The translations under genes were made by a program, and so were the position numbers. From contig NZ_NIBG01000012.1 in NCBI RefSeq assembly GCF_002270055.1, forward strand, positions 1 through 64,000: a stretch of DNA of 64,000 nt, read 5' to 3'. Of the stretch, positions 36,943 to 44,795 are shown piece after piece (within the stretch, counting starts at the first letter, position 1; each line of letters starts with the position of its first letter). The DNA comes from Anaeromicrobium sediminis (GTDB lineage: Bacteria; Bacillota; Clostridia; Peptostreptococcales; Thermotaleaceae). Below the pieces are notes generated by a model, which was not told the origin of the DNA, searched no databases, and worked only from the letters and a program-made list of their open reading frames with translations.

Positions 36943-37842
36943 TTAAGATACGGACCCTCTTAACTTTCTAATTTTAAATGTGAATATGTGTGTAGGGATG
37001 TTAACTTCAGATATTATAATAGAAAATAATATTAATATTCCACCTACAAAACCACGAAATGGTAAAATTTCTCCTAAAATAATGAATGCGAATATGGCAG
37101 CGAATAATGGTTCACTAGATAGTATTAATGCTGCATGGGTAGCGTTTGTATTTTTTTGAGCTACATTTTGAATTAGGAATGCACCAGAAGTACAAACTAT
37201 AGCTAAAAATAATATTCTACTCCATACATAAGTTCCTTGTGGAATTATGGGAGTTCCAACTATAAAAGATGCAATTAGACTAAGTACAGCTACTACTAAT
37301 AGTTGAACAATAGTCAGGTTTATGGGATTTACCCTAGGTGCATATGTGGATACGCTTACAATATGACTAGCAAATCCAAAGGCGCAAATTAAAGTTAAAA
37401 TATCTCCTCTCCCCAATTCTAGATTTCCATCTAAAGTCAAAAGACTAAGACCTATAATTGATATGAAAGCTGCTATTATAGATGCATTAGCAGGTTTTCT
37501 TTTTAGGATTATAGATGAAATTATAGGAACTATTACTACAGCAAGGCCACTTATGAAAGCCGATTTTGAGGCTGTAGTGTAGTTAAGACCCACTGTTTGA
37601 AATGCGTAGGCTAAAAACATGGCAATGCCTACTATAAGCCCGCTCTTTATAGTTTCTCTATCAATTTGTATAAAAGTTTTATAAAAAATAATTATACAAC
37701 TAAAAGAAGCTATAAAAAATCTGACGGCTAAAAAATTAAATGTCTCCATGGCGTACAATACATCCTTAGTATATATAAATGTAGTACCCCATAAAATTGC
37801 AACCATAAGAAGTCCTAGGTTTGCCTTAAGTTGTCGATTCAA
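36943..37842 (-). CDS. EamA/DMT-superfamily permease
   Basis: A 299-residue inner-membrane protein with about ten hydrophobic helices in two homologous halves (LLMVAILWGTTFIYTK and LTLICAFGFASHIVS starts), the drug/metabolite exporter layout. The best start is TTG at 37842, because AGGAGG lies seven bases upstream; an ATG at 37869 has no site. Substrate unknown. It is unrelated to the eam gene despite the family name. Confidence 0.85.
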   Translation of the reverse strand: MNRQLKANLGLLMVAILWGTTFIYTKDVLYAMETFNFLAVRFFIASFSCIIIFYKTFIQIDRETIKSGLIVGIAMFLAYAFQTVGLNYTTASKSAFISGLAVVIVPIISSIILKRKPANASIIAAFISIIGLSLLTLDGNLELGRGDILTLICAFGFASHIVSVSTYAPRVNPINLTIVQLLVVAVLSLIASFIVGTPIIPQGTYVWSRILFLAIVCTSGAFLIQNVAQKNTNATHAALILSSEPLFAAIFAFIILGEILPFRGFVGGILILFSIIISEVNIPTHIFTFKIRKLRGSVS

Positions 37843-37990
37843 TTGTTGTCCTCCTTCTAAGATGTCCATAAATATTCTAACACAAACTTTGCTAACTTAA
37901 TATTAAAAATTGTATGATGTGTGGTAAAATTTACTTAATATGACAATGATAATATAAATAATGTTTAAGGGAAAATCAGGAGGGGAAATT

Positions 37991-38524
37991 ATGTTAGATT
38001 TATTATTAAAGAGAAGAAGTATTAGAAAGTTTAAAGAGGATAAGGTAGAAGTTGAAAAGATAGAAAAAATAATTCAAGGAGCCCTACTTTCACCATCATC
38101 TAAAAACAAGAGACCATGGGAGTTTATAGTAGTAGAAGACAAGGAAATACTTGAAAAATTATCTCAATCTAAGGCAAAGGGAATTGCCTTTGTAAAGGAT
38201 GCTCCATTAGCTATTGTAGTATTAGGAGAGAAGGAAGTAAGTGACGTGTGGATAGAAGATGTGTCCATTGCTACTACACTTATTCAATTAGAAGCAGAGT
38301 CCATAGGATTAGGATCTTGTTGGGCACAAATAAGAGAAAGATTCCATGATGATAATAGATCTGCCAGTGATTTTATAAGAGAAGTATTAAATATACCAGA
38401 GGACCTAGAAGTAGAATGTGTAGTTGCCATAGGATATGGAGATGAAGAAAAGAGACCTTATGATTTAGAAAGACTTAAGTATGAAAAAGTACATATGGGT
38501 GAATACGGAAAAAGCTTTAAATAG
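37991..38524 (+). CDS. nitroreductase-family FMN protein
   Basis: 177 residues. N-terminal KRRSIRKFK (FMN phosphate-binding), LSPSSKNKRPWEFIVVED, and a C-terminal CVVAIGYGDEEKRPY are typical of the nitroreductase fold, an NAD(P)H-dependent FMN enzyme. ATG at 37991 follows AGGAGGGGAAATT; an upstream ATG at 37961 has none. The physiological substrate is unknown. A hairpin follows before the next gene. Confidence 0.87.
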   Translation: MLDLLLKRRSIRKFKEDKVEVEKIEKIIQGALLSPSSKNKRPWEFIVVEDKEILEKLSQSKAKGIAFVKDAPLAIVVLGEKEVSDVWIEDVSIATTLIQLEAESIGLGSCWAQIRERFHDDNRSASDFIREVLNIPEDLEVECVVAIGYGDEEKRPYDLERLKYEKVHMGEYGKSFK

Positions 38525-38530
38525 TATGAC

Positions 38531-38560
38531 ATAAAGAGGGGAATGGGTTCCTCTCTTTAT
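38531..38560 (+). terminator. hairpin after nitroreductase
   Basis: AAAGAGGGGAA/TTCCTCTCTTT with one mismatch. It has few T's, so it is a weak terminator at best. Confidence 0.5.
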
Positions 38561-38581
38561 TAATAAAAGGAGAAAGATACT

Positions 38582-39073
38582 ATGAATAATAATGAAAAGC
38601 AGGTATATGATATTTTAGATAAGTTAAATATAGTCTATGAGAAAACAGAACATAGAGCTGTTTATACGGCAGATGAGGCCAATGAATTTGCTCCTGTAAA
38701 AAAGGGCATGTCTTGCAAAAACTTATTTTTAAGAAATAAAAAGGGAGAGGAACACTACTTAGTAGTAGTTCAAGATCATAAGAGATTAAATCTAAAGGAA
38801 TTAACTAAAAAGATAGGATGTACTAGTTTAAGTTTTGCATCGGAAAAGAGATTGAAAAAGTATTTGAATTTAGAACCTGGTTCAGTAGGTCCCTTTGGAA
38901 TACTAAATGATGAAAATAAAGAAGTAATAGTAATAATAGATGAGGACTTAAAAAATGCTGATTATGTAAATTTTCATCCTAATGTGAATACGGCCACGTT
39001 GTGTCTGGCTTATGATGATTTTACAAAGTACTTAAATTGGTGTGGAAATAAGATTAAATTTTTAGAAATATAG
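38582..39073 (+). CDS. prolyl-tRNA deacylase-family protein (YbaK/ProX type)
   Basis: A stand-alone editing-domain protein of 163 residues that hydrolyses mischarged Ala-tRNA(Pro). Seen: YEKTEHRAVYTADEA, CKNLFLRNKKGE, and the PGSVGPFGI(L) loop with following VIIDEDL, all characteristic of the ProX/PrdX subgroup. Start ATG follows AAAAGGAGAAAGATACT. It may be co-transcribed with the nitroreductase gene. Confidence 0.9.
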   Translation: MNNNEKQVYDILDKLNIVYEKTEHRAVYTADEANEFAPVKKGMSCKNLFLRNKKGEEHYLVVVQDHKRLNLKELTKKIGCTSLSFASEKRLKKYLNLEPGSVGPFGILNDENKEVIVIIDEDLKNADYVNFHPNVNTATLCLAYDDFTKYLNWCGNKIKFLEI

Positions 39074-39155
39074 ATATTTTTACATTTATGATGAAAAAGA
39101 TTTATATTTAATAAAATGCTATTATAATCCATTACATACTCTATAATAGTATGGC

Positions 39156-39212
39156 AAACACTATTTTATATGGAATGAGTATTATTTCACCTATATAAAA
39201 TAGTGTTTTTTA
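39156..39212 (+). terminator. terminator after the prolyl-tRNA editing gene
   Basis: AAACACTATTTTATA pairs with TATAAAATAGTGTTT around a long loop, then a T-run. Confidence 0.8.
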
Positions 39213-39324
39213 TAGTATTTTAAGAATTGTAGGTGAAAAATCATATGAAAAATAACAATTCATTTACTTGTATATTAATGGTAAAGCTATAAATGTATGG
39301 GTGTGAAGAAAGAGGTTTAAATTC

Positions 39325-39888
39325 ATGGCAAGGGAAGATTTTAAGTCAAAACTAATAACATGCATTTTTACAATAGTTATGTTGATTAGTCTTGTTGTAT
39401 TTTTCATGAAAAAAGAAATATATTATATTATTTATGTGATTTTTATATATTTTACCTATGTTATTTTTCTTTATCTTGAAAAGAGAAAAATATTAAAAAT
39501 GAAACTTTATATAAAAATATTGATTCTTGTCACAATTATCATAGATGTTGTAGGAGGGTTTTGCTTTAAGTTGTATGACGTTACAAAGTGGTTTGATAAT
39601 GCTATACATATGTTTGGTAGTTTTTCATTCACACTTCTTTTAAATTATATTTTCCATGTGAAAAAAATTTCAGACTCTAAAATTGTAATTTTTGTTTATG
39701 CAACATCATTAGGTATTGCTACTGGGGTTTTTTATGAATTTGTTGAATTTGCTTTAGATATGATTTTAAAGACTACAACTCAGGAAGGGTTAATAGACAC
39801 TAATTTAGATTTAATATTTGATACATTTGGTGCTATGATAGCATCTATTCTCATTATATACAGAAAAGATATCCATCAATATGAATAG
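39325..39888 (+). CDS. membrane protein, DUF2238/YjdF-like
   Basis: 187 residues, about six hydrophobic helices. Conserved-looking polar residues in the helices (DVVGG, WFDNAIHMFGSF, GVFYEFVEFALD, TNLDLIFDTFGA) match the DUF2238/YjdF family, whose role is not established. The start has GAGG nine bases upstream. It starts a run of small membrane proteins on both strands. Confidence 0.7.
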   Translation: MAREDFKSKLITCIFTIVMLISLVVFFMKKEIYYIIYVIFIYFTYVIFLYLEKRKILKMKLYIKILILVTIIIDVVGGFCFKLYDVTKWFDNAIHMFGSFSFTLLLNYIFHVKKISDSKIVIFVYATSLGIATGVFYEFVEFALDMILKTTTQEGLIDTNLDLIFDTFGAMIASILIIYRKDIHQYE

Positions 39889-39923
39889 GACACTCGTGAA
39901 GTTATTAAATAATAATTAATAAA

Positions 39924-39952
39924 GCCAGCTATATTAATAGCTGGCAGTTTTG
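39924..39952 (+). terminator. terminator after the DUF2238-like gene
   Basis: GCCAGCTAT/ATAGCTGGC with loop TTAA, then T-rich sequence. Confidence 0.8.
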
Positions 39953-39996
39953 TTAGTAAATACTTAAAAATCACTTTCGCATAGGGATTAAGACTA

Positions 39997-40359
39997 CTAC
40001 TTTTTTTTACCTATACTATACCCTAAGAAAGCACCTACTACTAATGGTGTTGGCCCAACTACGGTTACAACTAGGGCTGGATGCATTAGGAGACCACTAA
40101 ATATTGAAAATAATAGGGCAAATGGCATTCCTGCAATATAACCAAATACTATTTTCATTTTATGTGTATATTCTAGATTTTTTCTTAAGAAGTATATTAA
40201 TACTCCTCCTGATATAAAGCCTGTAGGAGCAAATACTAGACTTGACATGAATAAATCAAAGGGAAGTTTTGCAAACCTAATAAAAAATATTATATTTTGG
40301 ATCATTGGAAATAACAAAGTTATGGGAATTAACCATAAATACGATAGCTTCTTTTCCAT
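39997..40359 (-). CDS. small membrane protein of unknown function
   Basis: 120 residues with about four hydrophobic helices (LWLIPITLLFPMIQNIIFFI, GFISGGVLIYFL, IVFGYIAGMPFALLF, VVGAFLGYSI) and a lysine-rich end. ATG 40359 has AAGGAGGAATTCACT upstream. No family is recognised. Confidence 0.75.
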   Translation of the reverse strand: MEKKLSYLWLIPITLLFPMIQNIIFFIRFAKLPFDLFMSSLVFAPTGFISGGVLIYFLRKNLEYTHKMKIVFGYIAGMPFALLFSIFSGLLMHPALVVTVVGPTPLVVGAFLGYSIGKKK

Positions 40360-40697
40360 AGTGAATTCCTCCTTTAAAGTAGTATTATAAAATATGACTT
40401 GTTGAATCATAAGTTTTTAGTATAGTTTAATGTACCTCTTTGCTTATAAATTCATTATATATGAATCATGTGTACTTTATGTGTACGTTATGTATAGATA
40501 ATATGTTTATTATAAAATAACTCTAGTATTTGTGTAGCTGAGGAAATAACACATAGATGTTATGGAGATTATATTTATTAGAATCTTGAATAAATTACAT
40601 GAAGTAATGATGTTCAGTCTATAATATGGATTTGTGTAGTATAGAAAGTTTAGCTATGTAAGCTATATAGACTATTATAAAAAGAGAGGTATAAAAG
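40360..40697. other. divergent intergenic region, A+T-rich
   Basis: Holds the leaders of two divergent membrane-protein genes. A short direct repeat (ATGTGTAC twice, 40467-40490) and an AGCTA/TAGCT-like stem near 40650-40670 are seen; otherwise nothing recognised. Confidence 0.35.
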
Positions 40698-41150
40698 GTG
40701 AAAAGGAATAAAGAAAATGAGTTGAGGAAGTGGTTATTTCCTGTAATCGCCATGATTGCTTATCAATATTCAAACTATATTCCAGATGAAACAATGAGTT
40801 ATATATTAATTATTATAGCTTGTGCTCTTATGTATTATCTAGTGAAAGGTAGAATTAAGAAAGAGTCGTATTTATGGACGGGACTATATGCTTGCTTAAC
40901 AGTAACAACAGTTATTGTAGTGATTATAAGATCATACAAAGGTAGTATCCATGAAAATCCTATTTATAATAAATATTTGTGGCCTGGGTTGGTAATATTC
41001 GGAACATTAGGATTGATATTTGGGATTTGGGGAAATTTTAAATATAGTGATGATTCTAGAAGAAGAGAAATGATAATGGTATTAATTATGGTAATAATTT
41101 TAGTGTGTATAGGTGTTGTTGGTTTCACTCTTCTTGATAAATTTGCCTAA
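40698..41150 (+). CDS. small membrane protein of unknown function
   Basis: 150 residues from GTG (AGAGAGG upstream), with four hydrophobic helices (LFPVIAMIAYQYS, YILIIIACALMYYL, LYACLTVTTVIVVII, MVLIMVIILVCIGVVGF). No family recognised. It is followed by two more membrane-protein genes on the same strand. Confidence 0.72.
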   Translation: MKRNKENELRKWLFPVIAMIAYQYSNYIPDETMSYILIIIACALMYYLVKGRIKKESYLWTGLYACLTVTTVIVVIIRSYKGSIHENPIYNKYLWPGLVIFGTLGLIFGIWGNFKYSDDSRRREMIMVLIMVIILVCIGVVGFTLLDKFA

Positions 41151-41259
41151 TATTGTATAGATTATCGTATTAGAATAGAGTAGAGAAAAACAAAATTATA
41201 AAGAATAATTTCATAAAAAAATGATAAACTTTGTAGTCTGGTAAGGAGAAGATGATGTT

Positions 41260-41613
41260 ATGGATATGGAATCAATTATAGGTATTGTGCTATCAGGTAT
41301 TATAAGTTTAATTATATATGATCATATAGGTAGGAATTTTACAAAACTTATAAAAATAATTTGTTTTGTATTTATGCCTATTGGAATACTTATTTGGATA
41401 CATGAAATTTTTATCACTCATAGTATCTCATTTAGTCAGTTTGGAGCTATATATATAGCAGGTTGTTTATTTTTCGTGATTTTGTCTAGTATTGGAAAAA
41501 TAACAGATGAATATCTAAATATGAATTCACCAAGGTCTGATCCTATTATTTTCCTTTATGTGGGTATTTTTATACTCATTGATTCTATTTACCTCTACAT
41601 ATTTGAAAAATAA
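41260..41613 (+). CDS. small membrane protein of unknown function
   Basis: 117 residues with four hydrophobic segments and a short polar region (GKITDEYLNMNSPRSDP) before the last one. The start is uncertain: ATG 41260 has GGAG eleven bases upstream. No family recognised. Confidence 0.65.
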   Translation: MDMESIIGIVLSGIISLIIYDHIGRNFTKLIKIICFVFMPIGILIWIHEIFITHSISFSQFGAIYIAGCLFFVILSSIGKITDEYLNMNSPRSDPIIFLYVGIFILIDSIYLYIFEK

Positions 41614-41777
41614 GAGTAGATTTAAGGGAGAGAGACAATCAGCATGTGATAGATATCTTTGAATATGTTCTAATGAAAAAAACTCTATGCGAATGAATTA
41701 TTAATATAAGACTATCAAGACACTTTTAATTATTAAAGTAACTCGTATGGAGTATTATTTAACTAAGGAGGTTGTAG

Positions 41778-42884
41778 ATGTTTGAAAATGAATTTAACGA
41801 AAAGTATAATAAGCCTGCCATTTGGAGTCCAAAGAGTATTTTTTGGATAAGTGTTTTTTTTTCTTTTATTGCTGGCGGCATAATGTATATAATTAATTAT
41901 AAAAGACTTGGATATACCCATAAGGTAAAGACACAAACATTTTACATTGTTTTGGCTATTATAGGGATTATTGTTGCGTCAACTTTTATAGAGATGAACT
42001 TAATTTCTTGGGGGATAAACCTAGTAATTGCAAATTTTTACAAAGACGATCAGAAGGAGTTGTTCGAAAATCATATTAAGCTAGGTGGCAAAAAGGCATC
42101 TGTTCGAATTCCTTTAATAGTATATATTTTGTGCACAGGTGTTTATTGGGGTCTGATTTATTGGGCTGATATTTTAGAAAATGAGGATTTGGGATTTACT
42201 CCACCTACTTCTAGCTATATCTATGAAAACCATCCTGAGCTGTATAAGGCCATTATAAAGAATGAAAATTTCAAGGGGGAATTTACAGTTGATTATGTAC
42301 AAAGGCCTAAGGACAGCTATGCAAACCATATTCATGCTGAGGGTTTAATTAATGGAAAAGAGTTAAGAGTTGTATCTTCATATGAGAATGTTTACGAATA
42401 TATACCTTATAAAGAGGTGTATATAAATGGGCAAATCCTTATGAGAAAAGAAGGGAAAGACAAGCCCTGGATTTCTAACCAATTATCAGAGGATAATAGA
42501 GATAAATTATATGAGTACAATTCATTCAAAGGGTATAGGATTATTTCTTTAAATAAATTGATTAGAGCATCTAAAGAGGATATTAGTAAATTAGAGAAGG
42601 TCAAAATACCAAAAACAGGAGAAATCAAGAGAGATTTAACTATGTATGAAATTACATTTCGTGAAAATGAAACTTTCACGTTTGCAAATCCTATAAATGA
42701 TCGTGTCAATTACCTTGAAAATGGAGACAATACTGAATTTGACTTAACCCTATTGATTAATTCACAAGATGAAATTGTATGGGAATATGGTGGGTTTTTA
42801 AATAATATTGGGTATGAGAACTGTGAGATTGATTATGATCATATAGGTGAAGACATTAGTATTGAAAGGCCTGAAATAAAGTAA
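41778..42884 (+). CDS. membrane-anchored protein of unknown function with large C-terminal domain
   Basis: 368 residues. Three hydrophobic helices in the N-terminal 135 residues (SIFWISVFFSFIAGGIMYII, TFYIVLAIIGIIVAS, IPLIVYILCTGVYWGLIY) anchor a soluble domain of about 230 residues. That domain is rich in charged and aromatic residues (FTVDYVQRPKDSYANHIHAEG, YEYIPYKEVYINGQIL) and probably faces outside. Start ATG follows AAGGAGGTTGTAG. No family is recognised. Confidence 0.75.
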   Translation: MFENEFNEKYNKPAIWSPKSIFWISVFFSFIAGGIMYIINYKRLGYTHKVKTQTFYIVLAIIGIIVASTFIEMNLISWGINLVIANFYKDDQKELFENHIKLGGKKASVRIPLIVYILCTGVYWGLIYWADILENEDLGFTPPTSSYIYENHPELYKAIIKNENFKGEFTVDYVQRPKDSYANHIHAEGLINGKELRVVSSYENVYEYIPYKEVYINGQILMRKEGKDKPWISNQLSEDNRDKLYEYNSFKGYRIISLNKLIRASKEDISKLEKVKIPKTGEIKRDLTMYEITFRENETFTFANPINDRVNYLENGDNTEFDLTLLINSQDEIVWEYGGFLNNIGYENCEIDYDHIGEDISIERPEIK

Positions 42885-43011
42885 ATGATAAGGCTGGTGT
42901 TAGCATGATAATGTGGATATGAAAATCTCAACCCTATAATTTTATTAAGTACATGTATTGAGGAGTAATATATTTATTCATTTTATTTAAATAAGGAACC
43001 GTAAATTTGCC

Positions 43012-43053
43012 AAAGAAAAAAACTCTAGTTTTTATACTAGAGTTTTTTTCTTT
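43012..43053. terminator. terminator after tRNA-Ala (both directions)
   Basis: An 18-base arm beginning AAAGAAAAAAACTCTAGT is perfectly repeated inverted around TTTTAT. It serves the minus-strand tRNA and ends at its CCA. Confidence 0.9.
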
Positions 43054-43126
43054 GGTGGAGCCAACGGGAGTCGAACCCGTATCAATAGACTGCCAGTCTA
43101 CTATTCTCCCATTGAACTATGGCCCC
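43053..43126 (-). tRNA. tRNA-Ala (anticodon GGC)
   Basis: A 74-base cloverleaf including encoded CCA. The acceptor has the G3:U70 alanine identity pair, the anticodon loop reads CTGGCAG (GGC), and the T-arm is ACGGG-TTCGACT-CCCGT. Confidence 0.95.
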
Positions 43127-43259
43127 AAAATATTATTCTTATAAATTATATTTTAAAAGAAATTACAAATAATGTCAATGTTTATTGTTCCCAATTTATT
43201 ATTAAAAAAATTTAAATTAAACTATTTACAAATGAGAAATAATATGGTAAATTATAATT

Positions 43260-43278
43260 GCAAATGATAATCATTATC
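43260..43278 (+). promoter_or_regulatory. Fur box upstream of flavodoxin
   Basis: ATGATAATCATTATC within a 19-base window agrees with the Fur consensus GATAATGATAATCATTATC at all but about two or three positions. It lies 22 bases before the flavodoxin start and overlaps or follows the -10 (TATAAT at 43253-43258, or TGGTAAATT just before it), so Fur would block transcription when iron is present. The rest of gap 42885-43299 holds the tRNA and its terminator. Confidence 0.8.
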
Positions 43279-43299
43279 AAAAAAGAGGAGATGAAGCTC

Positions 43300-43728
43300 A
43301 TGAAAAAAGCAGTTATAATATATTGGAGTGGAACAGGAAATACAGAAGCTATGGCTCAATCAATTTCTGAGGGAGTTAAGAATAAAGGTGTAGAAGTAGA
43401 TTTAGTTACTGTAGATAATGCAGACGTAAGTATGGTAGAAAATGCTGATTTTGTAGCATTAGGTTGCCCTTCAATGGGAGCGGAAGTATTAGAAGAATAT
43501 AGCATGGAACCTTTTGTAGAAAGTCTTAAAGATGTAAGTTTTGGTGGTAAGAAACTAGCTTTATTTGGTTCTTATGATTGGGGCGATGGCCAATGGATGA
43601 GAGATTGGGAAGAAAGAATGAGTGATTATGGAGCTGACATAGTTGGTGATGGATTAATGGTTCATTTAACTCCAGATAGCGATGGAGAACAACAGTGTAA
43701 AGAACTAGGCGAAAAATTAGTAGGATAA
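43300..43728 (+). CDS. flavodoxin
   Basis: A 142-residue FMN electron carrier. The FMN phosphate loop WSGTGNTEAMA (about 8-18) and the second and third FMN loops LGCPSMGAE and FGSYDWGDGQW are all present. Short-chain clostridial type. ATG 43300 has GAGGAG upstream. The Fur box suggests it replaces ferredoxin under iron shortage. Confidence 0.95.
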   Translation: MKKAVIIYWSGTGNTEAMAQSISEGVKNKGVEVDLVTVDNADVSMVENADFVALGCPSMGAEVLEEYSMEPFVESLKDVSFGGKKLALFGSYDWGDGQWMRDWEERMSDYGADIVGDGLMVHLTPDSDGEQQCKELGEKLVG

Positions 43729-43798
43729 TAGATTTAACAAGTACTTAAATTTGACATGGAATTAATGTAAAAACCTCAAAAAAGTTATGCGTATATTT

Positions 43799-43835
43799 AG
43801 CTCTTATCTGATGATGGATAAGAGTTCTTTTTTTA
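43799..43835 (+). terminator. terminator after flavodoxin
   Basis: CTCTTATC/GATAAGAG around TGATGATG and then a T-run. Confidence 0.85.
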
Positions 43836-43904
43836 TAGTATGTAGTTAAAACCTCGTATTTAGTGTAAAATATAAGTATAAACTCATATGTAGGGGGATT
43901 TAGC

Positions 43905-44684
43905 ATGACTAAAAAGGGTATTTTGATAGTTAGTTTTGGTACTAGTTATGAACGAGGAAGAAAAATCATTGAATCTATAAATGATAAGATAAAAGAAACC
44001 TTTTGTGATTATGAAGTAAGACAAGCCTATACTTCTGAGAAGATTATTAAAAAGCTTGGTACTAGGGAAAATATCTGGATAGATACTTTAGAAGAATCCT
44101 TAGAAAAATTCATGTTAGATGGTTTTAGTGAGATCATATTACAACCACTTCATATAATTCCTGGTCATGAATATGAAAAGATAGTAAAAATAGTAGAAGA
44201 ATATAAACATAAATTTAAAAAGATAGTATTGGGAAAAACTCTTTTATACGATGTGGAGGACTATGAAATTGCGGTGGATAGTATTTTAGAATATTTACCT
44301 AATACAAAGGAAGATGAAAAAATAGTATTAATAGGTCATGGGGCAAATCATCCTGCTAATAGTTCTTATCCCTGCTTACAAAGCTTTTTAAATGATAAGG
44401 GTGTAAATGCTTATGTGGCTACGGTGGAAGGTTATCCTATGATGGATAATATAATACCTAAATTAAAGAGGGATAATATAAAGAAAGTCATAGTAATTCC
44501 CTTTATGCTTATTTTAGGATATCATGTGAAAAAGGACGTATTTTCAGATAAGGAACATTCTACTAAGACTATGTTAGAGAAGGAAGGTTTCCAAGTGGAA
44601 TGTAAGGTTGTGAGTCTTGGTGAATACTCTAGATGCAAGGATATATATGTGAATAAATTAAGACGGTTGATAGAAGGACAGTAA
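43905..44684 (+). CDS. cbiK: sirohydrochlorin cobaltochelatase CbiK
   Basis: Inserts a divalent metal (Co2+, or Fe2+ in some members) into sirohydrochlorin. 259 residues. The two metal histidines known from Salmonella CbiK are at the same numbers: H145 in IGHGANHP and H207 in LGYHVKKD. No other cobalamin or siroheme gene is adjacent. Since asrC needs siroheme, an iron-inserting role is possible; this is inference. Start ATG follows TAGGGGGATTTAGC. Its last codons form part of the terminator. Confidence 0.93.
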   Translation: MTKKGILIVSFGTSYERGRKIIESINDKIKETFCDYEVRQAYTSEKIIKKLGTRENIWIDTLEESLEKFMLDGFSEIILQPLHIIPGHEYEKIVKIVEEYKHKFKKIVLGKTLLYDVEDYEIAVDSILEYLPNTKEDEKIVLIGHGANHPANSSYPCLQSFLNDKGVNAYVATVEGYPMMDNIIPKLKRDNIKKVIVIPFMLILGYHVKKDVFSDKEHSTKTMLEKEGFQVECKVVSLGEYSRCKDIYVNKLRRLIEGQ

Positions 44685-44705
44685 TTATTTACTGTCCTTT
44701 CAATA
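44674..44705 (+). terminator. terminator overlapping the cbiK 3' end
   Basis: AAGGACAGTAA (44674-44684, ending in the stop codon) pairs with TTACTGTCCTT (44689-44699). Confidence 0.85.
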
Positions 44706-44795
44706 TGGTCTAAAATATGTAAATAAGGTAAAACTCTAAAAAAGGATAATAAATTTCAGTTGTAGAAATATATATTTAAAACATATAGTTATGGG

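Noticed and set aside
39997-43126. Integrated element using tRNA-Ala as attachment site
   Set aside because: No integrase gene, no repeat of the tRNA end and no phage or plasmid genes are visible in the window.
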